Part shown: piece by piece, positions 41,784 through 50,079 of the stretch | Layout of the letters: every line of letters begins with the position of its first letter | How positions within the stretch are numbered: position 1 is the first letter of the stretch | NCBI RefSeq assembly: GCF_006716645.1 | Contig: NZ_VFPL01000001.1 | Coordinates: 2,356,001 to 2,420,000, forward strand | DNA from: Arcticibacter tournemirensis | GTDB lineage: Bacteria; Bacteroidota; Bacteroidia; Sphingobacteriales; Sphingobacteriaceae | DNA: 64,000 bases | Direction of reading: 5' to 3' | Position numbers and translations under genes: made by a program | Notes under the pieces: generated by a model | Database searches by the model: none | Seen by the model: the letters and a program-made list of their open reading frames with translations, nothing else | What the model was told of the DNA's origin: nothing

Positions 41784-43772
41784 ATGAAAATCTGTCCCTT
41801 AATGATTGCTATTTGCCTCTCCGGAGCCGGAGCGTCGGCTCAGCAGGCTGCGAGCCTGCCCGGCGACACCACGCTGCCCTCTTCGAAGGAGGAACTTGCG
41901 GCCCTGGCCGCTTCAGAAACAAGAACGTATAAATATGCCGTGCCCGACTATTTCTCCCGGCCCAAACAATCGGCTTTTAAGCTCTCGCCCGACGGGAAAT
42001 ATTTCTCTTACCGGGAAAAGGATGCTGCCGGGAAACGGCATGTGTATGTGAAAAATGTTGTTACCGGCGAGGTGAAGAAAATTCTGGAGGAAGGGAAGGA
42101 GCTGATCAGGGACTATGGCTGGGTGAATAATACAAGGCTTATCTATATTCAGGATGAGGGTGGGAATGAAAACTACCACCTTTTTGCCGTCGACCTTAAC
42201 GGAAGCAATAACCTGCCGCTCACTCCCTTTGATAAGGTAAGGGTGGAGATTGTGAAGGTCCTGAAAGATCAGCCCGATTACATGATCATCCAGATGAATA
42301 AAGATAACCCCGAGATCTTCGAGCCTTATAAGATCAACATCAAAACCGGGGCTCTTGAAAAGCTGTTTGAAAACAAGGATGCGGCTAACCCCATTTCGGG
42401 ATACGACTTCGATAAGGATGGTAACCTTCGTGCCTATACGAAACAGCAGGGCGGAACCAACTATGTTCTGTATTACCGCGAGTCGGCCGCTGCTCCGTTT
42501 AAGAAAATAAAGGAAACAACCTGGAAGGATACGTTCACGATTATCGATTTTGATTATACATCTGGAAATCAGCATCTGGCATACGTTCTGTCAAACCTCA
42601 ACAGTAACACAGCGGAGATACAACTCTACGATCTGAAGAATAATAAACCGGTTAAAACCCTTTTTAACAATAAAACATACGACTCTGAAGGTCTTGTAAC
42701 TTCAAGAAAACGCAATTATGAGGTTGATTATTACAGCTATATGGGCGAACGGTCGGAGATTGTCCCCGTGAGCGACACGTTCAAAAAACTGTATGCGAAG
42801 TTTAAAAAGCAGTTCGGTGATTATGATTTTGGAGTGGTTAGCAAAACGGATGCAGAAGATAAATACCTGCTTTATGTGACCAGCGACAGGCTTTACGGTA
42901 AATATTACAGTTACGACGCTGCTACGGATAAGTTTACCATGCTTCTCGACCTGATGCCAAACCTGAAAGAGTCCGATATGGCGGAAATGAGACCGGTTAA
43001 ATTTACTTCAAGGGATGGATTAACCGTATATGGTTATTTAACTATTCCTAAGGAGGCTAAAGATGGTAAGAAGGTGCCTCTTATCGTGAATCCTCATGGC
43101 GGCCCTTACGGTCCGCGCGATCAGTGGGGCTTCAATCCCGAAACGCAGTTGTTTGCCAGTCGCGGATATGCAACCCTGCAGGTAAACTACAGGGGATCCG
43201 GCGGCTATGGTAAAGAGTTTTCCCTTGCCGGGAGCCGGCAGATAGGCCGCAACATGCTGAACGACCTTGAGGATGGCGTGGCGTATGTGAAAACTTTAGG
43301 GCTTATTGACGACTCGAAGATCGCCATCTATGGCGGTAGTTATGGCGGACTGGCAACTCTTGGCAGCCTGGTTAAAACACCCGACCTGTATGTCTGCGGT
43401 GTTGACTACGTTGGGGTATCCAATCTCTTTACCTTCTATAAATCGTTCCCTCCGTACTGGAAGCCATTCCTTGCCCAGGTTTACGAACAGTGGTATAATC
43501 CCGAAAGTGAAGAGGACAAGAAGATCATGGAACAGGTTTCACCTGCTTTGAACATCATTAAGATCACGAAGCCTCTTTTCGTGGTGCAGGGCGCCAATGA
43601 TCCCCGCGTGAACATTAATGAATCGGATCAGATCGTGAAAAGCCTGAGAAGCCGTGGATTTGATGTTCCCTATATGGTGAAATATAACGAGGGCCATGGC
43701 TTCGGTCACGAGGATAACCGTATCGAACTATATAAATGCATGATCGGCTTCTTTGCCCGTCATCTGAAATAA
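41784..43772 (+). CDS. S9-family peptidase (prolyl-oligopeptidase / dipeptidyl-peptidase type)
   Basis: A 662-residue secreted peptidase with signal peptide ending near GASAQQ. The N-terminal beta-propeller (about 50-400) has SPDGKYFSYREKD-type blades. The catalytic alpha/beta-hydrolase domain has NPHGGPYGPRD, YGGSYGG with nucleophile S519, D606 in QGANDPRVN and H638 in NEGHGFGHE: a complete Ser-Asp-His triad. It probably degrades peptides in the periplasm, removing dipeptides or cutting oligopeptides. It is followed after 24 bp by the GNAT/YoaP gene, so the two may be cotranscribed. Confidence 0.93.
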   Translation: MKICPLMIAICLSGAGASAQQAASLPGDTTLPSSKEELAALAASETRTYKYAVPDYFSRPKQSAFKLSPDGKYFSYREKDAAGKRHVYVKNVVTGEVKKILEEGKELIRDYGWVNNTRLIYIQDEGGNENYHLFAVDLNGSNNLPLTPFDKVRVEIVKVLKDQPDYMIIQMNKDNPEIFEPYKINIKTGALEKLFENKDAANPISGYDFDKDGNLRAYTKQQGGTNYVLYYRESAAAPFKKIKETTWKDTFTIIDFDYTSGNQHLAYVLSNLNSNTAEIQLYDLKNNKPVKTLFNNKTYDSEGLVTSRKRNYEVDYYSYMGERSEIVPVSDTFKKLYAKFKKQFGDYDFGVVSKTDAEDKYLLYVTSDRLYGKYYSYDAATDKFTMLLDLMPNLKESDMAEMRPVKFTSRDGLTVYGYLTIPKEAKDGKKVPLIVNPHGGPYGPRDQWGFNPETQLFASRGYATLQVNYRGSGGYGKEFSLAGSRQIGRNMLNDLEDGVAYVKTLGLIDDSKIAIYGGSYGGLATLGSLVKTPDLYVCGVDYVGVSNLFTFYKSFPPYWKPFLAQVYEQWYNPESEEDKKIMEQVSPALNIIKITKPLFVVQGANDPRVNINESDQIVKSLRSRGFDVPYMVKYNEGHGFGHEDNRIELYKCMIGFFARHLK

Positions 43773-43796
43773 CTGATACCTTTAGGATGACCCTGG

Positions 43797-44546
43797 ATGG
43801 AAGAGATAATTAAATTAACTGCTGAGAATATCGATACCGAACATATCTGCTGCGCAATTGCAGATCAGAAATGCCAGGGTGGCTATCAGGCTAAGAAAAA
43901 GTGGATAAAGGACCAACTGACTGAAGGGTTCACTTTTAAGAAGCTGGATGTGAGGGGGAAAGTGTTTATTGAGTACATCCCGGCTGAAAACGCCTGGTGC
44001 CCTGTCGACGCTCCGGGTTATATGTTAATTAACTGTTTCTGGGTTTCCGGTCAGTTTAAGGGTAAGGGTTACGGGAAAAGGCTTTATGAAGAATGCCTGA
44101 AAGATTCCGATGGTAAAAACGGCATTATCGTAGTAGTATCTGCGAAGAAGCAGTCGTTTATGTCCGATAAGAAATTCTTTATTAAACAGGGCTTCGTTGT
44201 TTGCGATACAGCGGAGCCCTATTTTGAGCTGTTATACAAGCCGTTAAGAGATGATGCGCCGCTTCCGAAGTTTAAAGACTGCGCGAAGAAGGCCGAGTGC
44301 GATAATAAAGAAGGGCTGACTGTATATTATACCAATGGCTGCCCCTTTACGGAGTATTACGTTGCCGGGCTTGAAACCGTAGCGGAGCAGAAAGGGTATA
44401 AATTAAAAACGGTGAAGATTGCCAGCAAAGAACAGGCGCAAAATCACTTTGTTCCTGTAACCAATTACAGCATCTTCAAAGATGGCTCTTTCGTTACACA
44501 GCATATTCTGAATGAGACTTATTTTGATAAGTTCATAAAGAATTAG
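43797..44546 (+). CDS. GNAT N-acetyltransferase with YoaP-like C-terminal domain
   Basis: A 249-residue protein. The GNAT domain (about 1-150) has the acetyl-CoA loop GQFKGKGYGKRLYEECL (near 82-98) and VSAKKQSFMSDKKFFIKQGF. The C-terminal part (from about 180) with YYTNGCPFTEYYV is the YoaP-like domain, which has a thioredoxin-type fold. The acyl acceptor is unknown. It is 24 bp behind the S9 peptidase gene and ends 8 bp from the convergent flavin reductase gene. Confidence 0.85.
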   Translation: MEEIIKLTAENIDTEHICCAIADQKCQGGYQAKKKWIKDQLTEGFTFKKLDVRGKVFIEYIPAENAWCPVDAPGYMLINCFWVSGQFKGKGYGKRLYEECLKDSDGKNGIIVVVSAKKQSFMSDKKFFIKQGFVVCDTAEPYFELLYKPLRDDAPLPKFKDCAKKAECDNKEGLTVYYTNGCPFTEYYVAGLETVAEQKGYKLKTVKIASKEQAQNHFVPVTNYSIFKDGSFVTQHILNETYFDKFIKN

Positions 44547-44554
44547 TGAAGGCT

Positions 44555-45106
44555 TTAATCCCGGAATTGCTTCCACTTCACCATGCGGTCCTGGAGGTTA
44601 ATGACCTTGCCGTCGAGGGAGAATGTTCCGTCGCCTTTATGGTGCATCGTGGGTTGTCCCTCGAGTTTCGGATCAACCCATGCCTTTACTGCTTCGAGTA
44701 TAAAGAGATCGTACTTGTTCGCTAATGTTTTGTCGACCACCTTACATTCGATGTTGGCATAGCACTCTTTGATCAGGGGCGCTTCAACTTCGCCTGCAGG
44801 GGAAGATGTAAGTCCGAATGTGGCGAATTTATCAGTATGGCGGCCAGAGCAGTTGCCAATGTCAACTACCTTTTCGGCAAGTGCAGCAGTCGGGATTGCG
44901 ATAACGCATTCGCCGGTTTCTTTGAGCGCAGTATAACTGTGGTCCCATGGCCCGATGATAGCTCCGATTAAAGGAGGTTCATGCTGAACCATCATGTGAA
45001 AACCCATCGTCATAACGTTCATATTGCCCTGGAAGCTGGTGGTAACCAGCACTACCGGTCCGGGTTCGAGAAGGCGAAAAACCTTGTTTACTGCAAATTC
45101 TTCCAT
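44555..45106 (-). CDS. Flavin reductase-like (FMN-binding split barrel) protein
   Basis: A 183-residue member of the flavin-reductase-like domain family. FMN-binding features are GPVVLVTTSFQGNMNVMTMG (about 16-35), PPLIGAIIGPWDHSYTAL (about 44-61), GECVIAIP and the FGLTSSPAGEVEAPLIKECYANIECKV region. Such proteins bind FMN and reduce free flavin or act on ferric complexes with NAD(P)H, but the partner oxygenase, if any, is not encoded nearby. A monocistronic gene, convergent with the GNAT gene. Confidence 0.88.
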   Translation of the reverse strand: MEEFAVNKVFRLLEPGPVVLVTTSFQGNMNVMTMGFHMMVQHEPPLIGAIIGPWDHSYTALKETGECVIAIPTAALAEKVVDIGNCSGRHTDKFATFGLTSSPAGEVEAPLIKECYANIECKVVDKTLANKYDLFILEAVKAWVDPKLEGQPTMHHKGDGTFSLDGKVINLQDRMVKWKQFRD

Positions 45107-45226
45107 CGTTTTGATTGTATGTTAGACAAATGTGGCGTTAAGAGCTCTTTTGAAAACGCTGATCCTGCTGTTTTCTGTAGCTTGTATACAATTCAAATAT
45201 AACCGTTTTTGCAATAAAGTATCCCT

Positions 45227-46312
45227 CTAAAAATCCACCCTTTTTTTCATGAGCTTGCTCAGGTCAATGGCCTCTCTGGCAGCTATGGCCGACTGCTCGC
45301 TCATCTGCCTGAGTTTCTCCCTTACGACTTGCCCCATCTCCTGAAGCTGCTGCTGTCGTTCCTGATCCGAAAGCCCCGGGCTCCCGTCTGCTTTGCTTGT
45401 CTTTTGCTGACCCGCCGGCGCCTCCTTTTGATTACGTATCCTGCTCAGAAAGTCGTTCCCCCTGTAAGCGGCCATCAGCTGGGTACGGGTAGGGATGCCC
45501 GTCGCTGTTGCCTCTTCATGGTGCAGGATGGCCCTGCTTTCTCCGTATCCTGCCTCTGCTTCATCTTCTGACTGGAATGCCGCGATCAGGCTTACCGGGT
45601 TGAAATCCCTGCTGTTGATCGATTCCAGCTGGTTTTTGTATACGTTCATGTCTGTACATTCCAGCATACCCAGCACCAGCAGCAGGCAACCTTTGGGTAT
45701 TTCGTCCTCAAATACCAGCTCGCGGGCGGCAATCACGCTGCCCACGTGTATACTGACACTCTTTTCCCCGATATACTCATAGAACTTTTCCCTGAAGTTA
45801 AAACCAGCCAGTACAAAGCTGAGCCGGAAGCTCTTCACCTTACCGTTGTCCCTGAAAGGGGTGACAAAGTCCCTGCGGGAGTAGATCTCCGGCAGGCTGA
45901 TGCTTACTTGTCCCTTCTCATTGCGCTTTACCTGCGGTTTGAACTGCAGGGCCTGCGAAAACTTAAAGTTTTCATTAAACTCCAGTCCCTCCAGGAAGGA
46001 GAGCTCCCCGTCGTGCAGGTCGCGCTCACCACGCTCCCGGCTGCGGCTGCCCCGGATACTGCGCGAGACGGCGGCCGTCATGCGGTTCACCATCCCCCCG
46101 TCATGAAAGTGGTGGTAAAAGGGCCTGAAAGCTTCCCGGATCACCCTGGATGCCTGACTGATCAGTCCGAATTCTCCGGCAGCCTCCTGGCTGGCCTCTG
46201 TTTGTTTGAACCGCCGGGGACGGCTCTGAACGATGTTCATTCCCCCGTAGCTGCGGTATACCACGGAGCCTGCAGTGCCGTGGATGCCTCCTTTAATATC
46301 GATTACTGCCAT
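45227..46312 (-). CDS. Unrecognised 361-aa protein, DUF6266-like N-terminus
   Basis: The first 40 residues (MAVIDIKGGIHGTAGSVVYR, then the NIVQSRPRRFKQTEASQ segment) resemble the start of DUF6266-type Sphingobacteriaceae proteins, which I know only as hypotheticals. An Arg-rich segment (SRSIRGSRSRERGERDLHDG) follows, then a beta-rich middle and a charged, Gln-rich coiled-coil C-terminus (about 315-360). There is no signal peptide. A clear Shine-Dalgarno GGAGGA lies 6 nt before the ATG, unusual for this phylum, and suggests strong translation. Phage-like structural repetition is possible but no other phage gene is near. Confidence 0.65.
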   Translation of the reverse strand: MAVIDIKGGIHGTAGSVVYRSYGGMNIVQSRPRRFKQTEASQEAAGEFGLISQASRVIREAFRPFYHHFHDGGMVNRMTAAVSRSIRGSRSRERGERDLHDGELSFLEGLEFNENFKFSQALQFKPQVKRNEKGQVSISLPEIYSRRDFVTPFRDNGKVKSFRLSFVLAGFNFREKFYEYIGEKSVSIHVGSVIAARELVFEDEIPKGCLLLVLGMLECTDMNVYKNQLESINSRDFNPVSLIAAFQSEDEAEAGYGESRAILHHEEATATGIPTRTQLMAAYRGNDFLSRIRNQKEAPAGQQKTSKADGSPGLSDQERQQQLQEMGQVVREKLRQMSEQSAIAAREAIDLSKLMKKRVDF

Positions 46313-46318
46313 ATATTT

Positions 46319-46324
46319 TCCTCC
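46319..46324 (-). promoter_or_regulatory. Strong Shine-Dalgarno (GGAGGA)
   Basis: On the minus strand GGAGGA stands 6 nt before the ATG of the 361-aa gene, preceded by an A-rich run. It supports the chosen start; most genes in the window lack such a site. Confidence 0.65.
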
Positions 46325-46744
46325 TTTTTTTAAATTGCTTCAGCCATCAGCAGCTGGCACAGGGCAGGGTTAGGACGGTAACACGATGCGGAGGTCGGCG
46401 GCTTTAGCTGATGTATCAGTAAAGTTGATAAGAACTGCAAAAAGATGAAACAGGAAATTTTAATTTATAATCATTTTAATTAAGTGGCTGATTTCCTCTG
46501 GATTGCGGCCCATTCAACATCCTGTTATACTCCTGATCCGGACGCATCATGGCCGGAGAATAGCCTGCTTCTGGTTATCCTTTGATTATCTGTTTACCTC
46601 CATACAAAGTCAGTTCATCGTACTGTGAGTCTACCTTTTTGCCGAAAAGGTAGACTCACAGTAGGGAATCATTAGCCTAAGTGAAGCAATATGGATATCC
46701 GTTAGCACTCCAATGGGTGGTTTGAAGCAGGGAAGAAGGATTGC
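46325..46744. other. Intergenic region with a perfect 19-bp inverted repeat
   Basis: About 420 bp between two minus-strand genes. No credible reading frame. The only strong structure is the inverted repeat at 46621-46663, listed separately; the rest is unremarkable AT-rich sequence that may hold the promoter of the 361-aa gene. Confidence 0.5.
46621..46663. repeat. Perfect 19-bp inverted repeat with 5-nt loop
   Basis: TACTGTGAGTCTACCTTTT (46621-46639), TGCCG, then AAAAGGTAGACTCACAGTA (46645-46663). It lies about 80 bp behind the stop of the FTCD-like gene. The T-run is inside the stem rather than after it, so it is not a textbook intrinsic terminator. Confidence 0.75.
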
Positions 46745-47353
46745 TCAATTAAGCTCTGTAATTAAGTTTTCGCCGGTTTCCTGCCTGCTGTTTTTTATTC
46801 CGGTATAGTACTCTTTTTCATGTTTGGGTAGAGAATGCATGTTGCTTTCGGCTATTAAAACCAAACCACGGAATGCGGAGCTTAAGATTAAGCAGCCTGA
46901 TTCCATATCGCTGATAAAGGTTTTTTTGCAGTGTTTTGTACAATGCCTCACAATAGACATGATTTCGTTGAGGAGGCTTAACGCTGCCAGAGGCGATTCT
47001 ATAGCGCTTATCAACGAAGTATGGTATAAGGGATCTTTTTGTTTTTCACGCGATGTACGGGGCATGCTCCTCAGCCTGTTGAATATCTCAAGGTCGAGGT
47101 CTGCCGCCTGCATAAGTGAAGTTTGAAGCGTCTGCAGTTGTGTTGTCTGTTCTTTAAGGAACAGTTTAATCACTTTATCTCTAATCTTCTTTTGCGACAA
47201 TTTTAGCGACATCAGGATTAGAGTAAGTCCCATATTGGCCGTGACCAGGACAACGCAGCCACCGGTAATCCCGGGCTTCTTTTCCGTAACCTTCTGCAGA
47301 AATTGGCTTAATGTGATATTCCCGATACTTTCTGATGGTTCCCGCTGCTGCAT
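46745..47353 (-). CDS. Cyclodeaminase/cyclohydrolase family (FTCD C-terminal-like) protein
   Basis: A 202-residue all-helical protein. ITLSQFLQKVTEKKPGITGG and the helix VVLVTANMGLTLILMSLKLS match the start of the FTCD cyclodeaminase domain, where PGGGS-x-A-A-x-x-A-A-M-G-A-A-L is usual. The glycine-rich loop is altered (PGITGGC). Known members are the formimidoyl-tetrahydrofolate cyclodeaminase part of FTCD, methenyl-tetrahydrofolate cyclohydrolases and serine-cycle FchA. No histidine-degradation or one-carbon gene adjoins it, and the divergent neighbour is a histidine kinase. The changed loop makes activity uncertain. Confidence 0.72.
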   Translation of the reverse strand: MQQREPSESIGNITLSQFLQKVTEKKPGITGGCVVLVTANMGLTLILMSLKLSQKKIRDKVIKLFLKEQTTQLQTLQTSLMQAADLDLEIFNRLRSMPRTSREKQKDPLYHTSLISAIESPLAALSLLNEIMSIVRHCTKHCKKTFISDMESGCLILSSAFRGLVLIAESNMHSLPKHEKEYYTGIKNSRQETGENLITELN

Positions 47354-47514
47354 CGTTTTGCTCTTTTAATGATTACTCTTTTCGGCCAAAGTTGTTTGAG
47401 GAAAATGATCCGGGACTTTCTTGAAAAGAAATATTTCTGAAAAGGGGAAAACAACAAAAGGTATTTGTTGTTAACGCTTTGTTGTTGCAACATGTAATTT
47501 ATAAACAAGGGTAA

Positions 47515-49002
47515 ATGCAAGATGCTCATGAGATTGTTAACCCTGATTTGATTCGATTATCGTCTATTATCTTTTCGGCAGAAGACGCAATAATCAGCAG
47601 AAATATAGAGGGGCTTATAGATAGTTGGAACCCGGCGGCAGAACGGATCTTCGGGTTTACGAGCGCTGAAGCGCTTGGTCGGCATATTTCAATGATTATA
47701 CCTCCCCGCCAGCAGGAACGTGAGGAACAATTGGCCATCCGTGTGCTGAACGGCGAAAGAGTAGGTCATTTCTCCGCATCAAGACTGACCAAAGGCGGAC
47801 GGAAAATCAATGTTTCGGTTAACCTTTCACCTGTTCGCAACAAAGACGGAAGTATTACGGGGCTTGCCATGATAGCACGCGATATTTCGTCCTGGCAAAA
47901 GCAGGCAGAGGAAAAACAGGCGATGCTGGCAGCTATTGTCAACTCTGCCGACGATGCTATTATCAGCAAAAACCTGAATGGTTTTATAACAAGCTGGAAT
48001 CCCGGAGCGCAGGCTATTTTTGGATATACAGAGGAGGAAGTTATCGGAAAACATATTACTATTCTGATTCCTCCCGAAAAGCGGCAGGAAGAAGATTATA
48101 TTATCTCCTGTATCACAAAAGGCAGGAAGGTGGAGCACTTTCAAACCACCCGGATCACTAAATACGGCAAGGAAATAAAAGTTTCTCTTACCGTATCACC
48201 AATTAAGAACCGGCAGGGACAAGTGATCGGCGCTTCAAAGATTGCACGCGACATTACTGAACAGGTTGCTATACAAGCTCAGCTTGAACAGCAGACCGAG
48301 AAGCTGAAAGAATTAAACCGGGCAAAAGATGAGTTTATCGGGATGGCAAGCCATGAGCTGAAAACGCCTCTGACAAGCATAAAAGCGTATGTTCAGCTCC
48401 TTGAAAGACAATTGAAGGGTGAGGCGCAAACTGCACTATCAATAACTAAGACAATCAGGCATGTTAACAAGCTTTCGGGACTCATCTCCGACCTGCTTGA
48501 CGTTTCCAGGATTGAGGCAGGCAAGTTGCAGCTTGACTTTATCTCTTTTCCTCTGGGGGCATTTTTATTGGAGGTTATCGATTCCGTTCAGCATACCACT
48601 GTCACACACGTTATTGAATGTAAATGTGATATTGGAGAGCTGAATGTATATGCTGATCGTCAACGAATAGAGCAGGTATTAACTAATCTGCTGACAAATG
48701 CCGCTAAGTATTCGCCCAAGGCGGATAAGATTGTGGTTGAGGCTGTGCGAACCGGCAATGATTTGATTATCAGCGTGCGTGACTATGGCATAGGGATACC
48801 GCAGGCTGAACTTGATAATGTTTTTTCAAGATTTTACCGTGTCAAAGAATTACATCCATCCTTTTCAGGCCTCGGCATCGGCTTGTTTATATCACAGGAG
48901 ATTATTCAAAGGCATCATGGCAGGATCTGGGTTGAAAGCCAGGAAGGATCTGGTTCTACGTTCTATTTCAGTATCCCGGCATTCAAGCGGAAGGAGGAAT
49001 AG
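47515..49002 (+). CDS. Soluble double-PAS sensor histidine kinase
   Basis: A 495-residue kinase with no membrane segment. Two tandem PAS domains (about 12-130 and 138-255) both contain the SWNPxAxxIFGxT core and are followed by PAC segments (SPVRNKDGSITG, SPIKNRQGQVIG). HisKA has GMASHELKTPLTS with H280. The HATPase domain has LLTNAAKYSP, VRDYGIGIP, FSGLGIGLFISQEI. The two PAS domains are close copies of one another, suggesting an internal duplication. No response-regulator gene is adjacent, so it is an orphan kinase. Its last 20 bases overlap the end of the convergent AraC gene. Confidence 0.92.
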   Translation: MQDAHEIVNPDLIRLSSIIFSAEDAIISRNIEGLIDSWNPAAERIFGFTSAEALGRHISMIIPPRQQEREEQLAIRVLNGERVGHFSASRLTKGGRKINVSVNLSPVRNKDGSITGLAMIARDISSWQKQAEEKQAMLAAIVNSADDAIISKNLNGFITSWNPGAQAIFGYTEEEVIGKHITILIPPEKRQEEDYIISCITKGRKVEHFQTTRITKYGKEIKVSLTVSPIKNRQGQVIGASKIARDITEQVAIQAQLEQQTEKLKELNRAKDEFIGMASHELKTPLTSIKAYVQLLERQLKGEAQTALSITKTIRHVNKLSGLISDLLDVSRIEAGKLQLDFISFPLGAFLLEVIDSVQHTTVTHVIECKCDIGELNVYADRQRIEQVLTNLLTNAAKYSPKADKIVVEAVRTGNDLIISVRDYGIGIPQAELDNVFSRFYRVKELHPSFSGLGIGLFISQEIIQRHHGRIWVESQEGSGSTFYFSIPAFKRKEE

Positions 49003-49981
49003 TGTTTTTAGCAGCCATTGTTTTAGTGATTACGCTGGGCAACATTCCAAACTTTTTTTTAAACGCCGCGGTGAAATGATGCGGGTTTTTGTATCCCACT
49101 TCGTAGGCCACTTCACTAACGCTTCTTTTTTGTTCGAGCAACTGCCTGGCACGTTCCATCCTGAAATCGGATAAATAGCTGAAGACAGTTGTGCCGAGGA
49201 TCTCTTTGAACCCCTTCTTTAATTTGAAATCATTTAATCCTACCTTCCTTGAAAGCTCAATCAGCGAACAGGGGGTTCGTATATTTTCTTCAATAAACAG
49301 CTTTGCTGAGTATATTTTATCAATATCGTGGGCCTTTAAAAAAGAGGAAGAGCTCTTTATGTAGGTCTGATCGAGCTGTTCAAGCTGGACCGAAAGGAGT
49401 TCGAGCATTTTTGCTTCTAAAAGAATTCTTCCGGCATCTCCATGCTGCTGCTTCGTTTTTATGGTGTTTATAATCTGGTAAATATTCGGATTAACCGGCA
49501 AGGCTCCTGTAATAAAAGCTTTTTTGTTTAGAATATGATCCCTCAGATAGGAGGATATACCCTGGGTGTTATGCAGGAGCCGGAGCAGGTATTGCTCTGG
49601 CAAATAAATGATGAATGCCTGGAGAGGAGCTTCCATCTGCAGTATATTTACAAGGGGAGCGGGATAATACAAGTTATGCTGGCCGGCCGTAAGATTGAAA
49701 AAGGTTATTTCACCGCTGATGTTTTCTGAGACCAGATCTCCTGTAAGAAGGCCGTAGGTTGTGATATACGGTTCCTTTACTTCGTTGCATATTTTCAGGC
49801 GGCCTTTTTCGGCTTTTACCAGGATAATATGGATACCCTCAAAGCTCCACCACTGCAGCTCCGCCTTGTTCTGATGTATAGTTCGTTGCCTTAAATCCTT
49901 GCCGGAAGCAACATCACCTGCGCTGATGCTGACACTGACACAAATTTCCGTCTTTTCGTTTCCGGTAATGTCGAATTGCAT
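48983..49981 (-). CDS. AraC-family transcriptional regulator
   Basis: A 332-residue regulator. The N-terminal 210 residues are a ligand- or signal-binding domain of no clear family. The C-terminal HTH_18 domain (about 230-325) has CSLIELSRKVGLNDFKLKKG and RSVSEVAYEVGYKNPHHFTA followed by FKKKFGMLPS. Its start is divergent from the haem-uptake operon across 98 bp, so regulation of that operon in response to iron or haem is likely by position, in the way PchR-like AraC regulators control iron genes. Direct evidence is lacking. The 3' end overlaps the kinase gene tail-to-tail by 20 bp. Confidence 0.9.
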   Translation of the reverse strand: MQFDITGNEKTEICVSVSISAGDVASGKDLRQRTIHQNKAELQWWSFEGIHIILVKAEKGRLKICNEVKEPYITTYGLLTGDLVSENISGEITFFNLTAGQHNLYYPAPLVNILQMEAPLQAFIIYLPEQYLLRLLHNTQGISSYLRDHILNKKAFITGALPVNPNIYQIINTIKTKQQHGDAGRILLEAKMLELLSVQLEQLDQTYIKSSSSFLKAHDIDKIYSAKLFIEENIRTPCSLIELSRKVGLNDFKLKKGFKEILGTTVFSYLSDFRMERARQLLEQKRSVSEVAYEVGYKNPHHFTAAFKKKFGMLPSVITKTMAAKNTIPPSA

Positions 49982-50050
49982 ATAATCCTTTTCACGTTTA
50001 TATAAATCCCTCTGACGTTAACCGCTTTGAGCTTTAGAGCCCAAATTTGC

Positions 50051-50079
50051 AGCTTATTAAGACTAATTACAAATAAGCT
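50051..50079. promoter_or_regulatory. Inverted repeat abutting the hmuT start codon
   Basis: AGCTTATT (50051-50058) and AATAAGCT (50072-50079), 13 nt apart, the right arm touching the ATG. A weak -7 box CAAATTTG (50042-50049) lies just before it. As no Shine-Dalgarno is present, protein binding or RNA folding here would block expression of the haem operon. Confidence 0.5.

Noticed and set aside
46621-46663. Terminal inverted repeats of a mobile element
   Set aside because: The arms are only 5 nt apart, with no transposase gene or target duplication nearby.
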